A stretch of 64,000 nt of DNA from Congregibacter litoralis KT71 (GCF_000153125.2 NZ_CM002299.1:496809-560808), one strand, 5' to 3'; numbered from the stretch's first letter, positions 1 through 9,153 are shown. Program-made: numbers and translations. Notes: generated by a model not told the origin, from the letters alone.

Positions 1-391
1 CTATGTGCGGGAGATGAGTGGTGCAGAGCTTAGGAACATTCTCGAGAGCGTCGCGGATAATCTCTTTAATGCCGACCCCTACTATCAGCAGGGGGGAGAT
101 ATGGTGCGCACGGGCGGATTCAACTATCGCCTGGACCCTAAAGCTGCGATGGGAAGCCGGGTCTCAGACATGACCCTGGCTAACGGCAAGCGGATGCAGG
201 ATGGCGGATCTTATAAAGTCGCCGGCTGGGCCACCGTGGGCTCTGCGTCGACCGGTGATCCTGTCTGGGAGGTTGTGGCGAGGTATTTGCGCGCGCAAAA
301 GTCCGTGCGAATCGAGCGCCTGGAGTCCCCTACGCTCATGAACGTCAGGGGGAACCCCGGAATAGCGGACTACCGCGGCACTTTCTCCTGA
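1..391 (+). CDS. soxB: SoxB thiosulfohydrolase, C-terminal fragment
   Basis: The open frame runs in from before base 1 and ends at a TGA at 389-391, so only about the last 129 residues are present. The tail carries the SoxB-like run with SDMTLANGKRM, YKVAGWATVG and GDPVWEVVARYLR, typical of the C-terminal 5'-nucleotidase-like domain of the periplasmic dimanganese thiosulfohydrolase. SoxB releases sulfate from SoxY-bound sulfur intermediates in thiosulfate oxidation. The catalytic N-terminal domain is outside the window, so metal ligands cannot be checked. The gene converges on the DUF302 gene at 423-929. Assignment is by recognised family sequence; the rest of a sox operon would lie to the left. 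Confidence 0.85.
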   Translation, partial: YVREMSGAELRNILESVADNLFNADPYYQQGGDMVRTGGFNYRLDPKAAMGSRVSDMTLANGKRMQDGGSYKVAGWATVGSASTGDPVWEVVARYLRAQKSVRIERLESPTLMNVRGNPGIADYRGTFS

Positions 392-422
392 CCTATCTTT
401 ACCCGCTGCCCCGTCGACGTCA

Positions 423-929
423 CTACCAGCTGAGGGTTCCGGCAATGATCTGTTCCAGAAGTTGGTGCACCGCCGCGTAATCGGCCTGCTCCAGTTCCGG
501 GGCCCGAATACTCAGATTCACCGTGTCAGGGGTCTCGCTGAGCGTGTAAATAGAGATGCTGTAGGGACAGAGCGTGATGTTATGGGGGTTGCTCAGGGTC
601 AGCTCGTAGGTAAGTTCTGCACTACAGAACAGAAGGGACTCGGCATTTTCATAGACCTGCTTTTTAGCGCCGGTGGCATCAGCGGTGCGCCTAAGCATGC
701 TCGCCAGGTGGGCGGTATAAGAAATCACCAGCCCCTCATCCTGAATCGCCTGTACCAGATCATCGCGAACGTTGTGATAAAGCCCCTGGGTTTTGTAAAC
801 CCAGGACGACCCCACAACCTCGGGTTTGGGCAGCGTCTGCGTCCAGCCGGGGCTCGCCGGCAACACCAGGGTGCTTAATAACAATGCCGTTAGGAAGAAG
901 GCGCCTTTGCCGGGCTTGGGAAGGTTCAT
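423..929 (-). CDS. Exported DUF302-like protein
   Basis: 168 residues with a clear Sec signal peptide (hydrophobic run about residues 10-24, cleavage near SPGWTQ). The remainder resembles the DUF302 fold: an early segment predicting regulation of helix formation (DDLVQAIQDEGLVISYTAHL), then VYENAESLLFCSAEL and a C-terminal YTLSETPDTVNLSIRAPEL run. DUF302 proteins are small, often exported, and of unknown biochemical function; several sit near sulfur-oxidation genes. It converges on soxB with a 31-base gap and lies just downstream of the alpha/beta hydrolase gene on the same strand (gap 22 bases), so the two may be co-transcribed. Function not known. Confidence 0.7.
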   Translation of the reverse strand: MNLPKPGKGAFFLTALLLSTLVLPASPGWTQTLPKPEVVGSSWVYKTQGLYHNVRDDLVQAIQDEGLVISYTAHLASMLRRTADATGAKKQVYENAESLLFCSAELTYELTLSNPHNITLCPYSISIYTLSETPDTVNLSIRAPELEQADYAAVHQLLEQIIAGTLSW

Positions 930-951
930 AGGGCTATTTTCGCAGTCTTGA

Positions 952-1878
952 TCATGGATCGCTCCGCATAAAGTCTATGGCAATCTCCACAAGTTCATCG
1001 GCGTAAAGATCGCGGAAAAAGTGATCAGCACCGTCTATCTCCTGTACCGATACCGTCGGCGCTCGTTCTGCCATCGCTGCAGCAAGTCCTGCGGCAATTT
1101 GATCATCACTTCCTGCAATGACAAGCATCGGCATGGGTAACTGCGCAAGAACCGTCGGGGTGTCACGGAGCGGATCCCTGCGGTAGTAGGACGCAAAGCT
1201 GGCAGCGGTCGCCTGCGTCTTATCACAATAGAGTAAGCCGACATTCCCGGGCATGGCTGTGTCACCTTTCCCCGCCGCAATCCGTGTCTCGGCCTCGGCG
1301 AGAAGATCCTCCAAAGCACCGTTATGACGTGTCATGTAGGCTCTTCGGGATTCCTCCCAGGACCACTGCGGTGGTGCAATGAGCACCAGTCGTTTCAGGT
1401 GATGATCTTCGCTGTCCTCTATATAACGCGCTAACTGATTGGCACCGCGGGAATGACCCACTGCGGTAATGTTCCTGGCGCCCTCGTTAAACAGCCATCG
1501 GGACCAGCGGGCGAGTTCCTGGCCCGCATCGTCTTCCCGGTGGGTGTGTAAACTGTCGCAGGCGAACGCGCCCCTGCGGTTGTCGATACCGAGACTCAGG
1601 TTTATGGCCAGGGTGCTGACACCCTCATCACCCAGAAGGGTTTCCAGGGATTGGATGATCTCCGTGTCTCTATGAGAAAGGGTTCCATGGAGGATCAGGG
1701 CGACGTCACCCTCAGGCCAGGTGGCACTGCGCAAAAGTCGTCCTGACAGCGTGGGTTGCAGATCCTTAAGCTGAATCTCTTCAGCAAAGGCAGCGGTGCC
1801 CTCAAAGCAGAGGACAAGGAGAGTGAAAAGCGCCGTCACTACGGTCCGGTAACTACTGGTTTTCATGGCAAACATCAC
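952..1878 (-). CDS. Exported alpha/beta hydrolase
   Basis: 308 residues; the likely start is the ATG at 1878 or the internal ATG at 1866 (MKTSS), which gives a more compact signal peptide ending near AFAEE. The alpha/beta-hydrolase hallmarks are an oxyanion-region HGTLSHRD segment, the nucleophile elbow GHSRGAN, and a C-terminal DQIAAGLAAAM...GADHFF segment providing acid and histidine. Substrate unknown; a periplasmic esterase or peptidase-like hydrolase is likely. It is followed at 22 bases by the DUF302 gene on the same strand and is divergent from the DsrE-like gene at 1976. Confidence 0.75.
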   Translation of the reverse strand: MMFAMKTSSYRTVVTALFTLLVLCFEGTAAFAEEIQLKDLQPTLSGRLLRSATWPEGDVALILHGTLSHRDTEIIQSLETLLGDEGVSTLAINLSLGIDNRRGAFACDSLHTHREDDAGQELARWSRWLFNEGARNITAVGHSRGANQLARYIEDSEDHHLKRLVLIAPPQWSWEESRRAYMTRHNGALEDLLAEAETRIAAGKGDTAMPGNVGLLYCDKTQATAASFASYYRRDPLRDTPTVLAQLPMPMLVIAGSDDQIAAGLAAAMAERAPTVSVQEIDGADHFFRDLYADELVEIAIDFMRSDP

Positions 1879-1975
1879 CGATACTCGTAAGAGAAAGTCA
1901 TTGTACGTACTGGGTGGCGTGGAACGCCAGCTGCGCAGCTACAGCACTTGTTATTAGTTGAATCAGGAGTTTTTG

Positions 1976-2533
1976 ATGCGATCTTTTTTACGCAACGCCG
2001 TTGTTTTGCCTGTCCTCGTGTCCGCTGCTATGACGGTCAGTAATGCATGGTCCGCAGAGCCTACCCTCGGCCCCGTCGTGCCGAACTTCGGCCCCGTGAT
2101 GGCGCCACCGGCAGGGTCCTTCAATCTTGATCCGAATGTGCACTACAAAGTGTCCATGGATATGTATACCACACCGGATTTTCCCGGCGATCAGAATCGA
2201 CACCTGACATCCGCGGCACGATTTTTGAACATGCATGCCCGCAATGGCATACCGGCAGAGAACATCGAGTTTGCTCTCATCGTTCACGGAAAGGCAGCCA
2301 AGGATCTGTTGACCGATGAGGCCTATGAGGAGCGCTATAACGAACCGAACCCCAATACGGCATTGCTCGAAGAGCTGCACGCGGCGAACGTGCCCATTTA
2401 TCTTTGCAGCCAAACCGCCGCTTTTCGAGGCATGGCACCGGAAGAGTTCAGCCCTACGGTCACCATGTCGCTCTCAGCGATGACGGCTCATGTGCGTTTG
2501 CAACAGGAAGGCTATACCCTCGTTCCGTTCTAG
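1976..2533 (+). CDS. Exported DsrE/DsrF-like protein
   Basis: About 185 residues. I start at ATG 1976 because AGGAG at 1965-1969 lies six bases before it; the upstream in-frame TTG at 1958 has no such site. A signal peptide (MRSFLRNAVVLPVLVSAA, cut near SNAWSA) is followed by a DsrE-like fold: HLTSAARFLNMHARNGIP, EFALIVHGKAAKDLL, NTALLEELHAANVPIYLCSQTA, and a C-terminal LSAMTAHVRLQQEGY helix. DsrE-family proteins handle sulfur relay or are small exported sulfur-linked proteins; one cysteine (YLCSQ) sits where the family's functional cysteine usually lies. Proximity to soxB fits a sulfur role, but this is inference. Confidence 0.75.
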   Translation: MRSFLRNAVVLPVLVSAAMTVSNAWSAEPTLGPVVPNFGPVMAPPAGSFNLDPNVHYKVSMDMYTTPDFPGDQNRHLTSAARFLNMHARNGIPAENIEFALIVHGKAAKDLLTDEAYEERYNEPNPNTALLEELHAANVPIYLCSQTAAFRGMAPEEFSPTVTMSLSAMTAHVRLQQEGYTLVPF

Positions 2534-2566
2534 AAACCCCGGAAGGGGACTACCCGGGTTTTGGAT

Positions 2567-3799
2567 TCAGGGTACCCGGAACCTGAGATCGTCCACGACG
2601 AATTGCCAGTAGTGCTCGGTTGCAAGCTGTAGCCGGGTAATTCCTTCGTAGTCGGCTTGAAAGTAAATCGGGGTTAGATGGCTGAGCCTTATGCTGTCTT
2701 CGGCGACGATCTCATCGCCACGCCAGGCCTTTACGTGCAAGGTCTCGCCTTCAGCGTTGTGCCAGGCTATAGAAAAGTAACCGCCTACAAAATCGAAAGT
2801 TTCACCGGCCTTTCTTGCGCTTATGGTGACCGGGTGACCGGAGCTGTTGTAGGCCACCATAGACCCGCTCATAAGCCCGTTGATGTAGCCCGGGCCCTTG
2901 TAAAACTGATTATCCACCGCCAGGAGGTAGTCCCAGGCAAGGCCGGCGTAACCCGAGGCAATCTTTTCTATGGGGGAACGGTCCAGATCATCGAAGCCTA
3001 CGGTAGTCGCCGGGACTCCCGGCCCCCCAGTGCTTCCTGAGGGGACGGCGCTGCCCAGCACCACGGGCGCGTAGGCAAGATCAACCACTCTCTCGCCCCT
3101 CTTTCCCGTGCCGACCTCCGCTGTGGCGACCTCCCTTGGGGGCGACAAGCGCCAGATACCGGGGGACAGAGCTTCCTCAAATCCCCCTTCCCTGTTGAGG
3201 AAGATTTCCTGGCTTTCGCCCGTAGCTTTCCGGGCGGTAGCAGCGCGCTTACCCGCTCCATCCAAGGAGCCACGGACGGTCAGGGGTGGCGCCAGTCCGA
3301 CGACCCCCGGCGGGTTTTCTGCGCCAATGCCGGCGATGGCTCCGGGCACGTCAATAAATGTTGTTGTCTGGGCGGCATTCTTCGTAGTGACCTCCCAGCC
3401 GGGCGGTGGCAGCAGCTTAAAGCGATAGTTCACGCCCGTTTGACGGATGTCGGCCTCATCGCCCCCTTTCTGCATACTGAAGTTGGTAAAACCATTGATA
3501 TTGGAACGCTCAATACGCGTGCTCCCGTCGGGACGGGTGAGGCGCACGGCAATGCGGTGGAGAGGTTTATCGCCCAGATCAAAAATGCCATTCCGGTTTC
3601 GGTCACTAAAGGCAAAGACGGAGATGTTCAGTTTTGATGCCGTTTGTCGCTGCCAGTCTCGCGGTGCATAAAGCGCCGCATTGGCCTGCGCTTTGTCCGG
3701 AGCGATGAGTGCCCGAAGCTCCGGTTTTAACAGCAGCAGCGTAGCGGCGCTCCCCGCCGCAAAGGCGACTACCGTGGCCAGGGATAGAACGCGCTTCAC
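2567..3799 (-). CDS. Exported protein with SdrD-B-like calcium-binding domain
   Basis: 410 residues. The N-terminus is a signal anchor (MKRVLSLATVVAFAAGSAATLLLL). Around residues 59-160 is an SdrD-B-like beta domain with the Ca2+-loop pattern DRNRNGIFDLGD and a NGFTNFSMQKGG segment. A Gly/Pro-rich middle is followed by a C-terminal jelly-roll-like module (about 270-410) ending WQFVVDDLRFRVP, the style of DUF642/lectin-like domains. Its start overlaps the stop of the thioesterase gene by four bases, so it is the last gene of a thioesterase/channel operon. No enzyme motif is visible. Role unknown; carbohydrate or surface binding is possible. Confidence 0.65.
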   Translation of the reverse strand: MKRVLSLATVVAFAAGSAATLLLLKPELRALIAPDKAQANAALYAPRDWQRQTASKLNISVFAFSDRNRNGIFDLGDKPLHRIAVRLTRPDGSTRIERSNINGFTNFSMQKGGDEADIRQTGVNYRFKLLPPPGWEVTTKNAAQTTTFIDVPGAIAGIGAENPPGVVGLAPPLTVRGSLDGAGKRAATARKATGESQEIFLNREGGFEEALSPGIWRLSPPREVATAEVGTGKRGERVVDLAYAPVVLGSAVPSGSTGGPGVPATTVGFDDLDRSPIEKIASGYAGLAWDYLLAVDNQFYKGPGYINGLMSGSMVAYNSSGHPVTISARKAGETFDFVGGYFSIAWHNAEGETLHVKAWRGDEIVAEDSIRLSHLTPIYFQADYEGITRLQLATEHYWQFVVDDLRFRVP

Positions 3800-4236
3800 G
3801 TCTTTTTATCGGCGCTCGCGTTTAAGATCTTGCGTACGGAGTCAGGCACCGGCATGGGTTTGCGGCTGTCGCGGTTCACAAACACCTGGATAAAACTCCC
3901 CTTCGCCAAAGCCTCGCCGTCGCTGACGCGGCGCATAGAGAACCCCAGAGTTGCGCTGGTGTTACCCAGTTTCTCGTAACCTACTTCCACTTCCACCTCG
4001 TCGCCGGCATGGCATTCATGGATGTAATCGCAGCTGGCGTTAACGGTAAACACATAGGAGGGAAGCTTGGCGGTGTCGCTCCAGTCAAAACCCAGTTCGC
4101 GCATGTAGTTACCCGCGACCTCATCGGCAAAGACCAGGTAGTTGGCAAAAAACATATGCCCCTGGGCGTCCGTGTCTCGAAAGCGAACACGCATGATTTC
4201 TTTGTAGCTGTCTATGTAAGCCGTGTGCACGGTCAT
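3796..4236 (-). CDS. Acyl-CoA thioesterase, 4-hydroxybenzoyl-CoA thioesterase type
   Basis: 146 residues, a single hotdog domain. The family signature near residues 18-45 (RFRDTDAQGHMFFANYLVFADEV) contains the Asp of the 4HBT active site, followed by the expected DYIHECHAGDEVEVEVGYEKLG strand pair. Such enzymes hydrolyse acyl- or aryl-CoA thioesters in the cytoplasm. ATGA overlaps couple it on both sides: its start overlaps the stop of the sodium-channel gene and its stop overlaps the start of the exported SdrD-like gene. Substrate cannot be told from sequence. Confidence 0.85.
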   Translation of the reverse strand: MTVHTAYIDSYKEIMRVRFRDTDAQGHMFFANYLVFADEVAGNYMRELGFDWSDTAKLPSYVFTVNASCDYIHECHAGDEVEVEVGYEKLGNTSATLGFSMRRVSDGEALAKGSFIQVFVNRDSRKPMPVPDSVRKILNASADKKT

Positions 4237-5063
4237 TCCTTTTTCAATTGCTGGGCTAATTCCTGCAGGCGGCTGATCTGCCGGCTAATGGATTCCAACT
4301 CCTCGCCGAGTTCCTCGCGAAGCTGGTCCTGACCTGCGGCAATGCTGTCTCGGGCATCGAGCACTTCCTGTTCGGTGTAGTGTTCCACGGCGTCGACGAT
4401 GATGCCAATAAACAGGTTGAGCATGGTGAAGGTCGTACCCAGTATGAATATGACAAAGAACAGCCAGGCCATGGGGCTGTGCTCCATGGCGGGTCGGGCG
4501 ATCTGGGATGCCCAGCTTTCCAGGGTCATTACCTGAAAAAGAGTGAAGAAGGTTCGCCCCAGATTGCCAAACTCTGTGGGCATGTCAGTGCTGAAGAGCC
4601 CCGTCGCAATAACGGCGGCAACATAGTAAAGAATGATGAGAACCACGCCGATTGATGCCAGGCCCGGCAATGCGGAGAGGAGGGCGCCAACGACCTTGCG
4701 CATGGAGGGCGCAAGGGTCAGAAGTCGCAATACTCGTAAAACCCTCAGGGTTCTCAGTACGGCGAGGGGGCCCGTCGCGGGGATGAGTGCGATAGCAACC
4801 ACAGCGAAGTCGAACACGCTCCAGGGATCACGCCAGAATTTTTTGCCATAGACAATGACCCTCGCGGCAATTTCCAGGACGAAAATAAATAATATGACGG
4901 TGTCTATTTCGTGAATCATCACCCCATAGCGCGTCATAAACTCCGGCGAGGTCTCAAGGCCCAGCACCACAGCGTTAATGATTATGAGCACGGTGATTAC
5001 GCGTTGAAACAGGGGCTGCTCCAGGATACTGCGAAGCTTTGCCAGGGTTTGCTGGTCAGTCAT
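4233..5063 (-). CDS. Voltage-gated sodium channel, NaChBac/BacNav family
   Basis: 276 residues from ATG 5063, which has GGAGG five bases upstream; a GTG at 5075 is less likely. One six-helix domain: S1-S3, then an S4 helix with arginines every third residue (VLRTLRVLRVLRLL; R104, R107, R110, R113), an S4-S5 linker, S5, the pore loop with selectivity filter TLESWAS (residues about 180-186), S6 (FTMLNLFIGIIVDAV) and a C-terminal acidic segment and coiled coil (REELGEELESISRQISRLQ). TLESWAS is the filter of Bacillus NaChBac, where the glutamate ring selects Na+. Tetramerises in the inner membrane; linked in such bacteria to Na+ homeostasis, motility and pH. Translationally coupled to the thioesterase gene downstream. 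Confidence 0.93.
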   Translation of the reverse strand: MTDQQTLAKLRSILEQPLFQRVITVLIIINAVVLGLETSPEFMTRYGVMIHEIDTVILFIFVLEIAARVIVYGKKFWRDPWSVFDFAVVAIALIPATGPLAVLRTLRVLRVLRLLTLAPSMRKVVGALLSALPGLASIGVVLIILYYVAAVIATGLFSTDMPTEFGNLGRTFFTLFQVMTLESWASQIARPAMEHSPMAWLFFVIFILGTTFTMLNLFIGIIVDAVEHYTEQEVLDARDSIAAGQDQLREELGEELESISRQISRLQELAQQLKKE

Positions 5064-5142
5064 ACCGGCCTCCACGAGAAAGGTTCATCCGAGGTTCAAT
5101 AAGTCACAAGGGACAGTGTAGATCCATCCTTCGGGCAAAGTC

Positions 5143-5922
5143 TCAGGGACTTTTCCTGACAGCAACGATAAAAAGCCGCGGTAATCGCAGCATCACATGA
5201 CCATCACACAACCTCGGATATGCCCTTGTGATGGCCTCGAGGTAATCGGATTCAAAAGCATCGCGTTTACCGGCCGGCAGCTTATCCAAAAAAGGTTTCA
5301 GTCCCGTGGTCTTGAACCAGGCCACAATGTCCCGGGGTCCCGCGAGCAAATGCTGATACTGGGTTTCCCAGATGCGCTGGGATTCGCTGAAGGGCGAGAG
5401 GTATTCGTAGTACTCCCGGGGCGTCGGCAGCTCGCCGCGTTCTGATTGAAACCCCTCAAAGTAGGTCGCGTAATCCGGCGAGGTGGCAAGCTCGCGCATC
5501 AGCCGGTGACTCGCCTCGCCGAGATTATTGGGCATTTGCACTGCCAGCACTCCCCCGGGGCCTAGGGTCGCCATGAGCTTTGGAAGTAGTGCGCGGTGCT
5601 CGGGCAGCCAGTGGAGGCTGGCATTGGCAAAGAGCATGTCGGTCGCCTCTTCAGGGGTAAAGGAGCCAATGTTTCCCTCGCTGAAGCGGGCTTGGGGTAC
5701 CCGCGTGGCAGCCCGAGCCAGCATCGCAGACGACTGATCAATACCTTGGACAGTCGCCTCAGGCCAGCGCTTTGCGAGGAGCGCCGTGGACAGACCCGAC
5801 CCGCAGCCGAGGTCCACGATGCTTCGGGGCCGGGCGTCTGCCAGGGCAGCGATGAGATCTCTCACCGCCAGCTGCCGCTGGTCGGCAAAATAGTCGTAGT
5901 GCGCTGCGTTCCAATCGCTCAC
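5143..5922 (-). CDS. tam: Trans-aconitate 2-methyltransferase-like SAM methyltransferase
   Basis: 259 residues, the usual Tam length. SAM-binding class I methyltransferase with motif I VDLGCGSGLSTALLAKRWP (residues about 36-54) and the Tam-type segments DMLFANASLHWLPEH, GGVLAVQMPNNLGEASH and the C-terminal AYPRLCDGHVMLRLPRLFIVA. Tam methylates trans-aconitate, a by-product of aconitase that inhibits the TCA cycle. It is followed by the channel gene after an 67-base gap and preceded by the transporter gene (gap 37 bases); co-transcription possible but not shown. Could act on a related carboxylate. Confidence 0.85.
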   Translation of the reverse strand: MSDWNAAHYDYFADQRQLAVRDLIAALADARPRSIVDLGCGSGLSTALLAKRWPEATVQGIDQSSAMLARAATRVPQARFSEGNIGSFTPEEATDMLFANASLHWLPEHRALLPKLMATLGPGGVLAVQMPNNLGEASHRLMRELATSPDYATYFEGFQSERGELPTPREYYEYLSPFSESQRIWETQYQHLLAGPRDIVAWFKTTGLKPFLDKLPAGKRDAFESDYLEAITRAYPRLCDGHVMLRLPRLFIVAVRKSP

Positions 5923-5959
5923 GGCTTGGACTCATGACTCGGGGAGTTAAAGACTGCCT

Positions 5960-7297
5960 TCAGATACCGCGGGCGTCCAGTGCGGCGCGAATGCGCCGAT
6001 GCTCGGTCTCGTCTATGGGGAAACGCCACATCATGGCCACCGAGCAGAGTTTGAAGATAATGCTGGGCCCGGCGTAAAGCACCGCCAGGAGACGGACGTT
6101 GTCGGCAGAGTTTTCGATGGTGGCGTCAAAACCCGCCCACTCCAGTGCAGGAAAGATCAGGCCCACCGCCAGCGCGAAGGCCAGTTTGGATGCCGTGCCC
6201 CAGAGCGCAAAGAAGAGCCCGGGTCGACGCCGGTTGTTTTCCAACGCATCCCACTCAATAAGATCCCCGTTGATTGCCGTGGGTAGTGCCAGATCAGCAC
6301 CGATCATCAGCCCCGTGCCAACGACAATCATGGTGTATAGGACTACGTCACCACTGCCGAGGAAGGGGGCCAGGGCAAAAAACGCACAGGAACCCAGGAC
6401 TGCGATGCACCAGCTGCGGTGTTTCCCCAGACGCTTGGAAATGGCCACCCAGACGGGCACAGATATAGCGCTGCACACGAAGTAGCCAAAGAGCATGGGG
6501 CCTGCGATGCCCGGCTCTTCGAGAACATGGGTCACGTAGAGCAAAAACAGGGTGGCGGGGATAGCATTGCCCAGTCCGTTGAGCAAAAAGGCGAGGAGCA
6601 GGCGCCGAAAGGGGGAGGGACGCCCTAAAAGGTTCATGGCTTCGCGCAGGGAACTGCTCTGGCTGTCCACGATGGAACGGTCCGGCACCATTATGGCGGC
6701 GAGGGGCGTGCTAATCACAAGTCCCGCAATCGTCAGCACCGTGATAGCAAAGAGGGAGTCCGCGAGAGCGCTGTTGTCGCTGTTGTCCACAAGAAGCAGT
6801 GCGGCAAGGGTGCCCGCCAGGCCGAACACCACCCGGGCGCCGGAGATACGGCTGCGCTGATGATAGGACGCACTGAGCTCAGCACCCCAGGCATTCATGG
6901 GCACAATACTCATGGTGCCCGCGACGTAGATGGTCAAAGTAGCCAGCAGCAGAAAGGTGTTTCCGGCACTTTCCGGCGGATTAAACAATATCCAGACGGC
7001 GGCTGCGATCAGAGGCGCACTACCCACCACCCAGGCTTTGCGGCGTCCCCAGGCTGCGGGTGTGCGATCCGACAGATAACCCACCACGGGATCCGTAATC
7101 AGGTCCCAGAGTCGCGCTGCCAGGAGAATGCCTCCCACGGCGGACAGGCTCAGTCCCAGGGACTGGGCGTAGTAGGTGGGAACGATCACCTGCAGGGCAA
7201 TAAATGCGCCGGCGATGGGAAAAGCCAGGGAACCGTAGGCGAAGAGAACGCCCAGGGACGGCACGGTACCGCTGTCTTGTGTGTTTGTGTTGTCCAT
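5960..7297 (-). CDS. GPH-family/MFS cation symporter
   Basis: About 445 residues from ATG 7297 (a GTG at 7312 is also in frame). Twelve hydrophobic segments with the glycoside-pentoside-hexuronide:cation symporter signatures: ARLWDLITDPVVGYLSDRT with the conserved D-x3-DP after TM2, WGRRKAWV, and ADLALPTAINGDLIEWD in the second half. This family imports sugars or glycosides with Na+ or H+; many marine members have unknown substrates. Lies 17 bases or so downstream of the alkylsulfatase gene on the same strand, so it could move that enzyme's substrate or product, but this is only positional. Confidence 0.8.
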   Translation of the reverse strand: MDNTNTQDSGTVPSLGVLFAYGSLAFPIAGAFIALQVIVPTYYAQSLGLSLSAVGGILLAARLWDLITDPVVGYLSDRTPAAWGRRKAWVVGSAPLIAAAVWILFNPPESAGNTFLLLATLTIYVAGTMSIVPMNAWGAELSASYHQRSRISGARVVFGLAGTLAALLLVDNSDNSALADSLFAITVLTIAGLVISTPLAAIMVPDRSIVDSQSSSLREAMNLLGRPSPFRRLLLAFLLNGLGNAIPATLFLLYVTHVLEEPGIAGPMLFGYFVCSAISVPVWVAISKRLGKHRSWCIAVLGSCAFFALAPFLGSGDVVLYTMIVVGTGLMIGADLALPTAINGDLIEWDALENNRRRPGLFFALWGTASKLAFALAVGLIFPALEWAGFDATIENSADNVRLLAVLYAGPSIIFKLCSVAMMWRFPIDETEHRRIRAALDARGI

Positions 7298-7329
7298 GCG
7301 AGTTATACGCACCCGCGGCGAATTGGACC

Positions 7330-9153
7330 CTAGCGGAGGCTCAGATAGGGGTGTCCCGGATCCCGATCAAAGGCCTGGCCAAAGCTGCGTAATTTCAGCT
7401 TTGAACCCTCCACAGCCAGGAGATCATTGCTGATCGCGTCGGCATAGCTGATGTCGCCGATGAACAGTTGATCAAGGAGTGCCCGATCCAGTCGCAGGGT
7501 GACGTCGGCGTCGGCGGCCAGCACTGGTTGAATGTCGAGGATGCTGTTGCGCAGCTGCAGCGTGTAGACCTCGTTGGTGTCCGTCAGCTCGTAGGCAACA
7601 CTGACGGTTTTACCCTCGGCAGCTTCGGCATCAACACGAAAGCGCAGGAGGCTCAGAAGCTGCGCGGTGTTCAGCTGTGACGGATTGAAACGTTTTTTCT
7701 GCAGGCCGATAAGTACCTCCCGGGGTACTACAGAGCCTTCAAGCTCCCTCGCTGCGGTGAGATAAAATCCCCGCCAGTTGGTGTTGGCGGTGTTGAAGCC
7801 AACGCGTCGCAGAGCAGCGGCTTTGAGATAACGGGCCTGCATGTCTTCGCGGTCCATACGCACAAGATAGGCCGTGAGCTCCGCGGCCCACTGATCGTCT
7901 TCTGCCTCAAAAGCCTTCTCGGCCTCAGCCAGTACGCGATCCCGGCCGCCCATGAGTTCCACCAGCCGCCGGGCTTTTTCCAGGCGGGGAAGGGGGTCGA
8001 GCTCGGCGGGATCACCATTCCACCAACTGATGTACGCCACGTAGAACTCCCGGACATTGTGTTTCACCGTGCCGTACATTTCCCGGGTCCAGGGGTCGCG
8101 ATCCATGGACGGCGGTAGCGCAATGGCGTTGGCCAGATCGTCGGGCGTATAGCCTTTGTTGATCAGGCGCAGGGACTGATCATGGGTGTACTGGATGGCG
8201 TCCCGATAAATTGTCAGCACATCCTGAATGTCGTCCCGTCCCTCCACGGGCTGACCGTGGCTGGGTACCAGATATTGGGCGTCATAGGCCCGCATACGAT
8301 CAATGGCGCTAATCCATTTCATGGCGTCCCGGGGTTTGGTTCCCCGAAGGGAGTGGAGGTTGGGGTAATTCGGCCCCTGAATTTCATCGCCCGAGAGCAT
8401 CACCCGATAGTCCGGGAGCCACACCGCCAGATGGCTGGCGGACTCGCCACCGGTCTGAAAGAGTTCCATGCGGATACCCGCGATGGTGAGCTCCTGGCTT
8501 CCGCGGATAAAGTGATTCGGCGGTACGTAGGAGGCGAGCTCGCTGCCGAGCGTGTAGCCGCAGCAGGAGATATGGTAATCCCGACCATCGGTAACGGGAT
8601 CGAGGAGCTGACCATACATATACAGGGCACGGACGCCCATAATCGGCGCCGTTACCTGGTTCTCGTCCTCAAGCTCCCGGAGAAAGTTCTCGGAGGCGAT
8701 GACCTGCACGGCACCAGACTCGGCATCTTTCCTGTCGATAAATGCGCCAGCGCCACTGATGTGGTCCGCGTGATGATGGGTATAGATCACAGCCTTCACC
8801 GGTTTGTCAGAGATGTCGCGGAAGGCGCGTTCGGCGACGGCGGCGTGGGCCGTCGCTGTCGTGGTATCGATAATGATGAGACCGTCGTCCCCCTCGATCA
8901 TGATGACGTTTCCAAAGCCTCGGTTGGGGGTGTTGTAGTCCCAGACCGGTGTGTCGCCAATCTGAAAGAGCTCTTCCTCAAGATAGCGGGCATGGGCTTT
9001 CAGATAATCCGGCGAGCTGAAGGGTACGGCGTAGGGATTTTCGCCATCGTTGACGGTAACCGCGACATCCGTTCCACCTTTTTCTTTGCCACAGCCGGTA
9101 AGCAGGAGAGAAAAAGCCAGCAGGCTGCTGATCGTCAGCTTTGGGGTGTTCAT
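7330..9153 (-). CDS. Alkyl/aryl-sulfatase lipoprotein (metallo-beta-lactamase fold)
   Basis: 607 residues. N-terminal lipoprotein signal with lipobox LLTGC (Cys21). The metallo-beta-lactamase zinc motif THHHADH lies at residues 125-131, and downstream segments match the linear primary-alkylsulfatase (SdsA1/YjcS) class: SGGES-type SHLAVWLPDYRVMLSGDEIQG, PSHGQPVEG, then an alkyl-sulfatase dimerisation domain (LEKARRLVELMGGRDRVLAEA) and a C-terminal SCP2-like domain. These enzymes hydrolyse the C-O bond of alkyl sulfates. Slightly shorter than SdsA1. Membrane-anchored periplasmic location inferred from the lipobox. Followed closely by the GPH transporter gene. Confidence 0.88.
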   Translation of the reverse strand: MNTPKLTISSLLAFSLLLTGCGKEKGGTDVAVTVNDGENPYAVPFSSPDYLKAHARYLEEELFQIGDTPVWDYNTPNRGFGNVIMIEGDDGLIIIDTTTATAHAAVAERAFRDISDKPVKAVIYTHHHADHISGAGAFIDRKDAESGAVQVIASENFLRELEDENQVTAPIMGVRALYMYGQLLDPVTDGRDYHISCCGYTLGSELASYVPPNHFIRGSQELTIAGIRMELFQTGGESASHLAVWLPDYRVMLSGDEIQGPNYPNLHSLRGTKPRDAMKWISAIDRMRAYDAQYLVPSHGQPVEGRDDIQDVLTIYRDAIQYTHDQSLRLINKGYTPDDLANAIALPPSMDRDPWTREMYGTVKHNVREFYVAYISWWNGDPAELDPLPRLEKARRLVELMGGRDRVLAEAEKAFEAEDDQWAAELTAYLVRMDREDMQARYLKAAALRRVGFNTANTNWRGFYLTAARELEGSVVPREVLIGLQKKRFNPSQLNTAQLLSLLRFRVDAEAAEGKTVSVAYELTDTNEVYTLQLRNSILDIQPVLAADADVTLRLDRALLDQLFIGDISYADAISNDLLAVEGSKLKLRSFGQAFDRDPGHPYLSLR

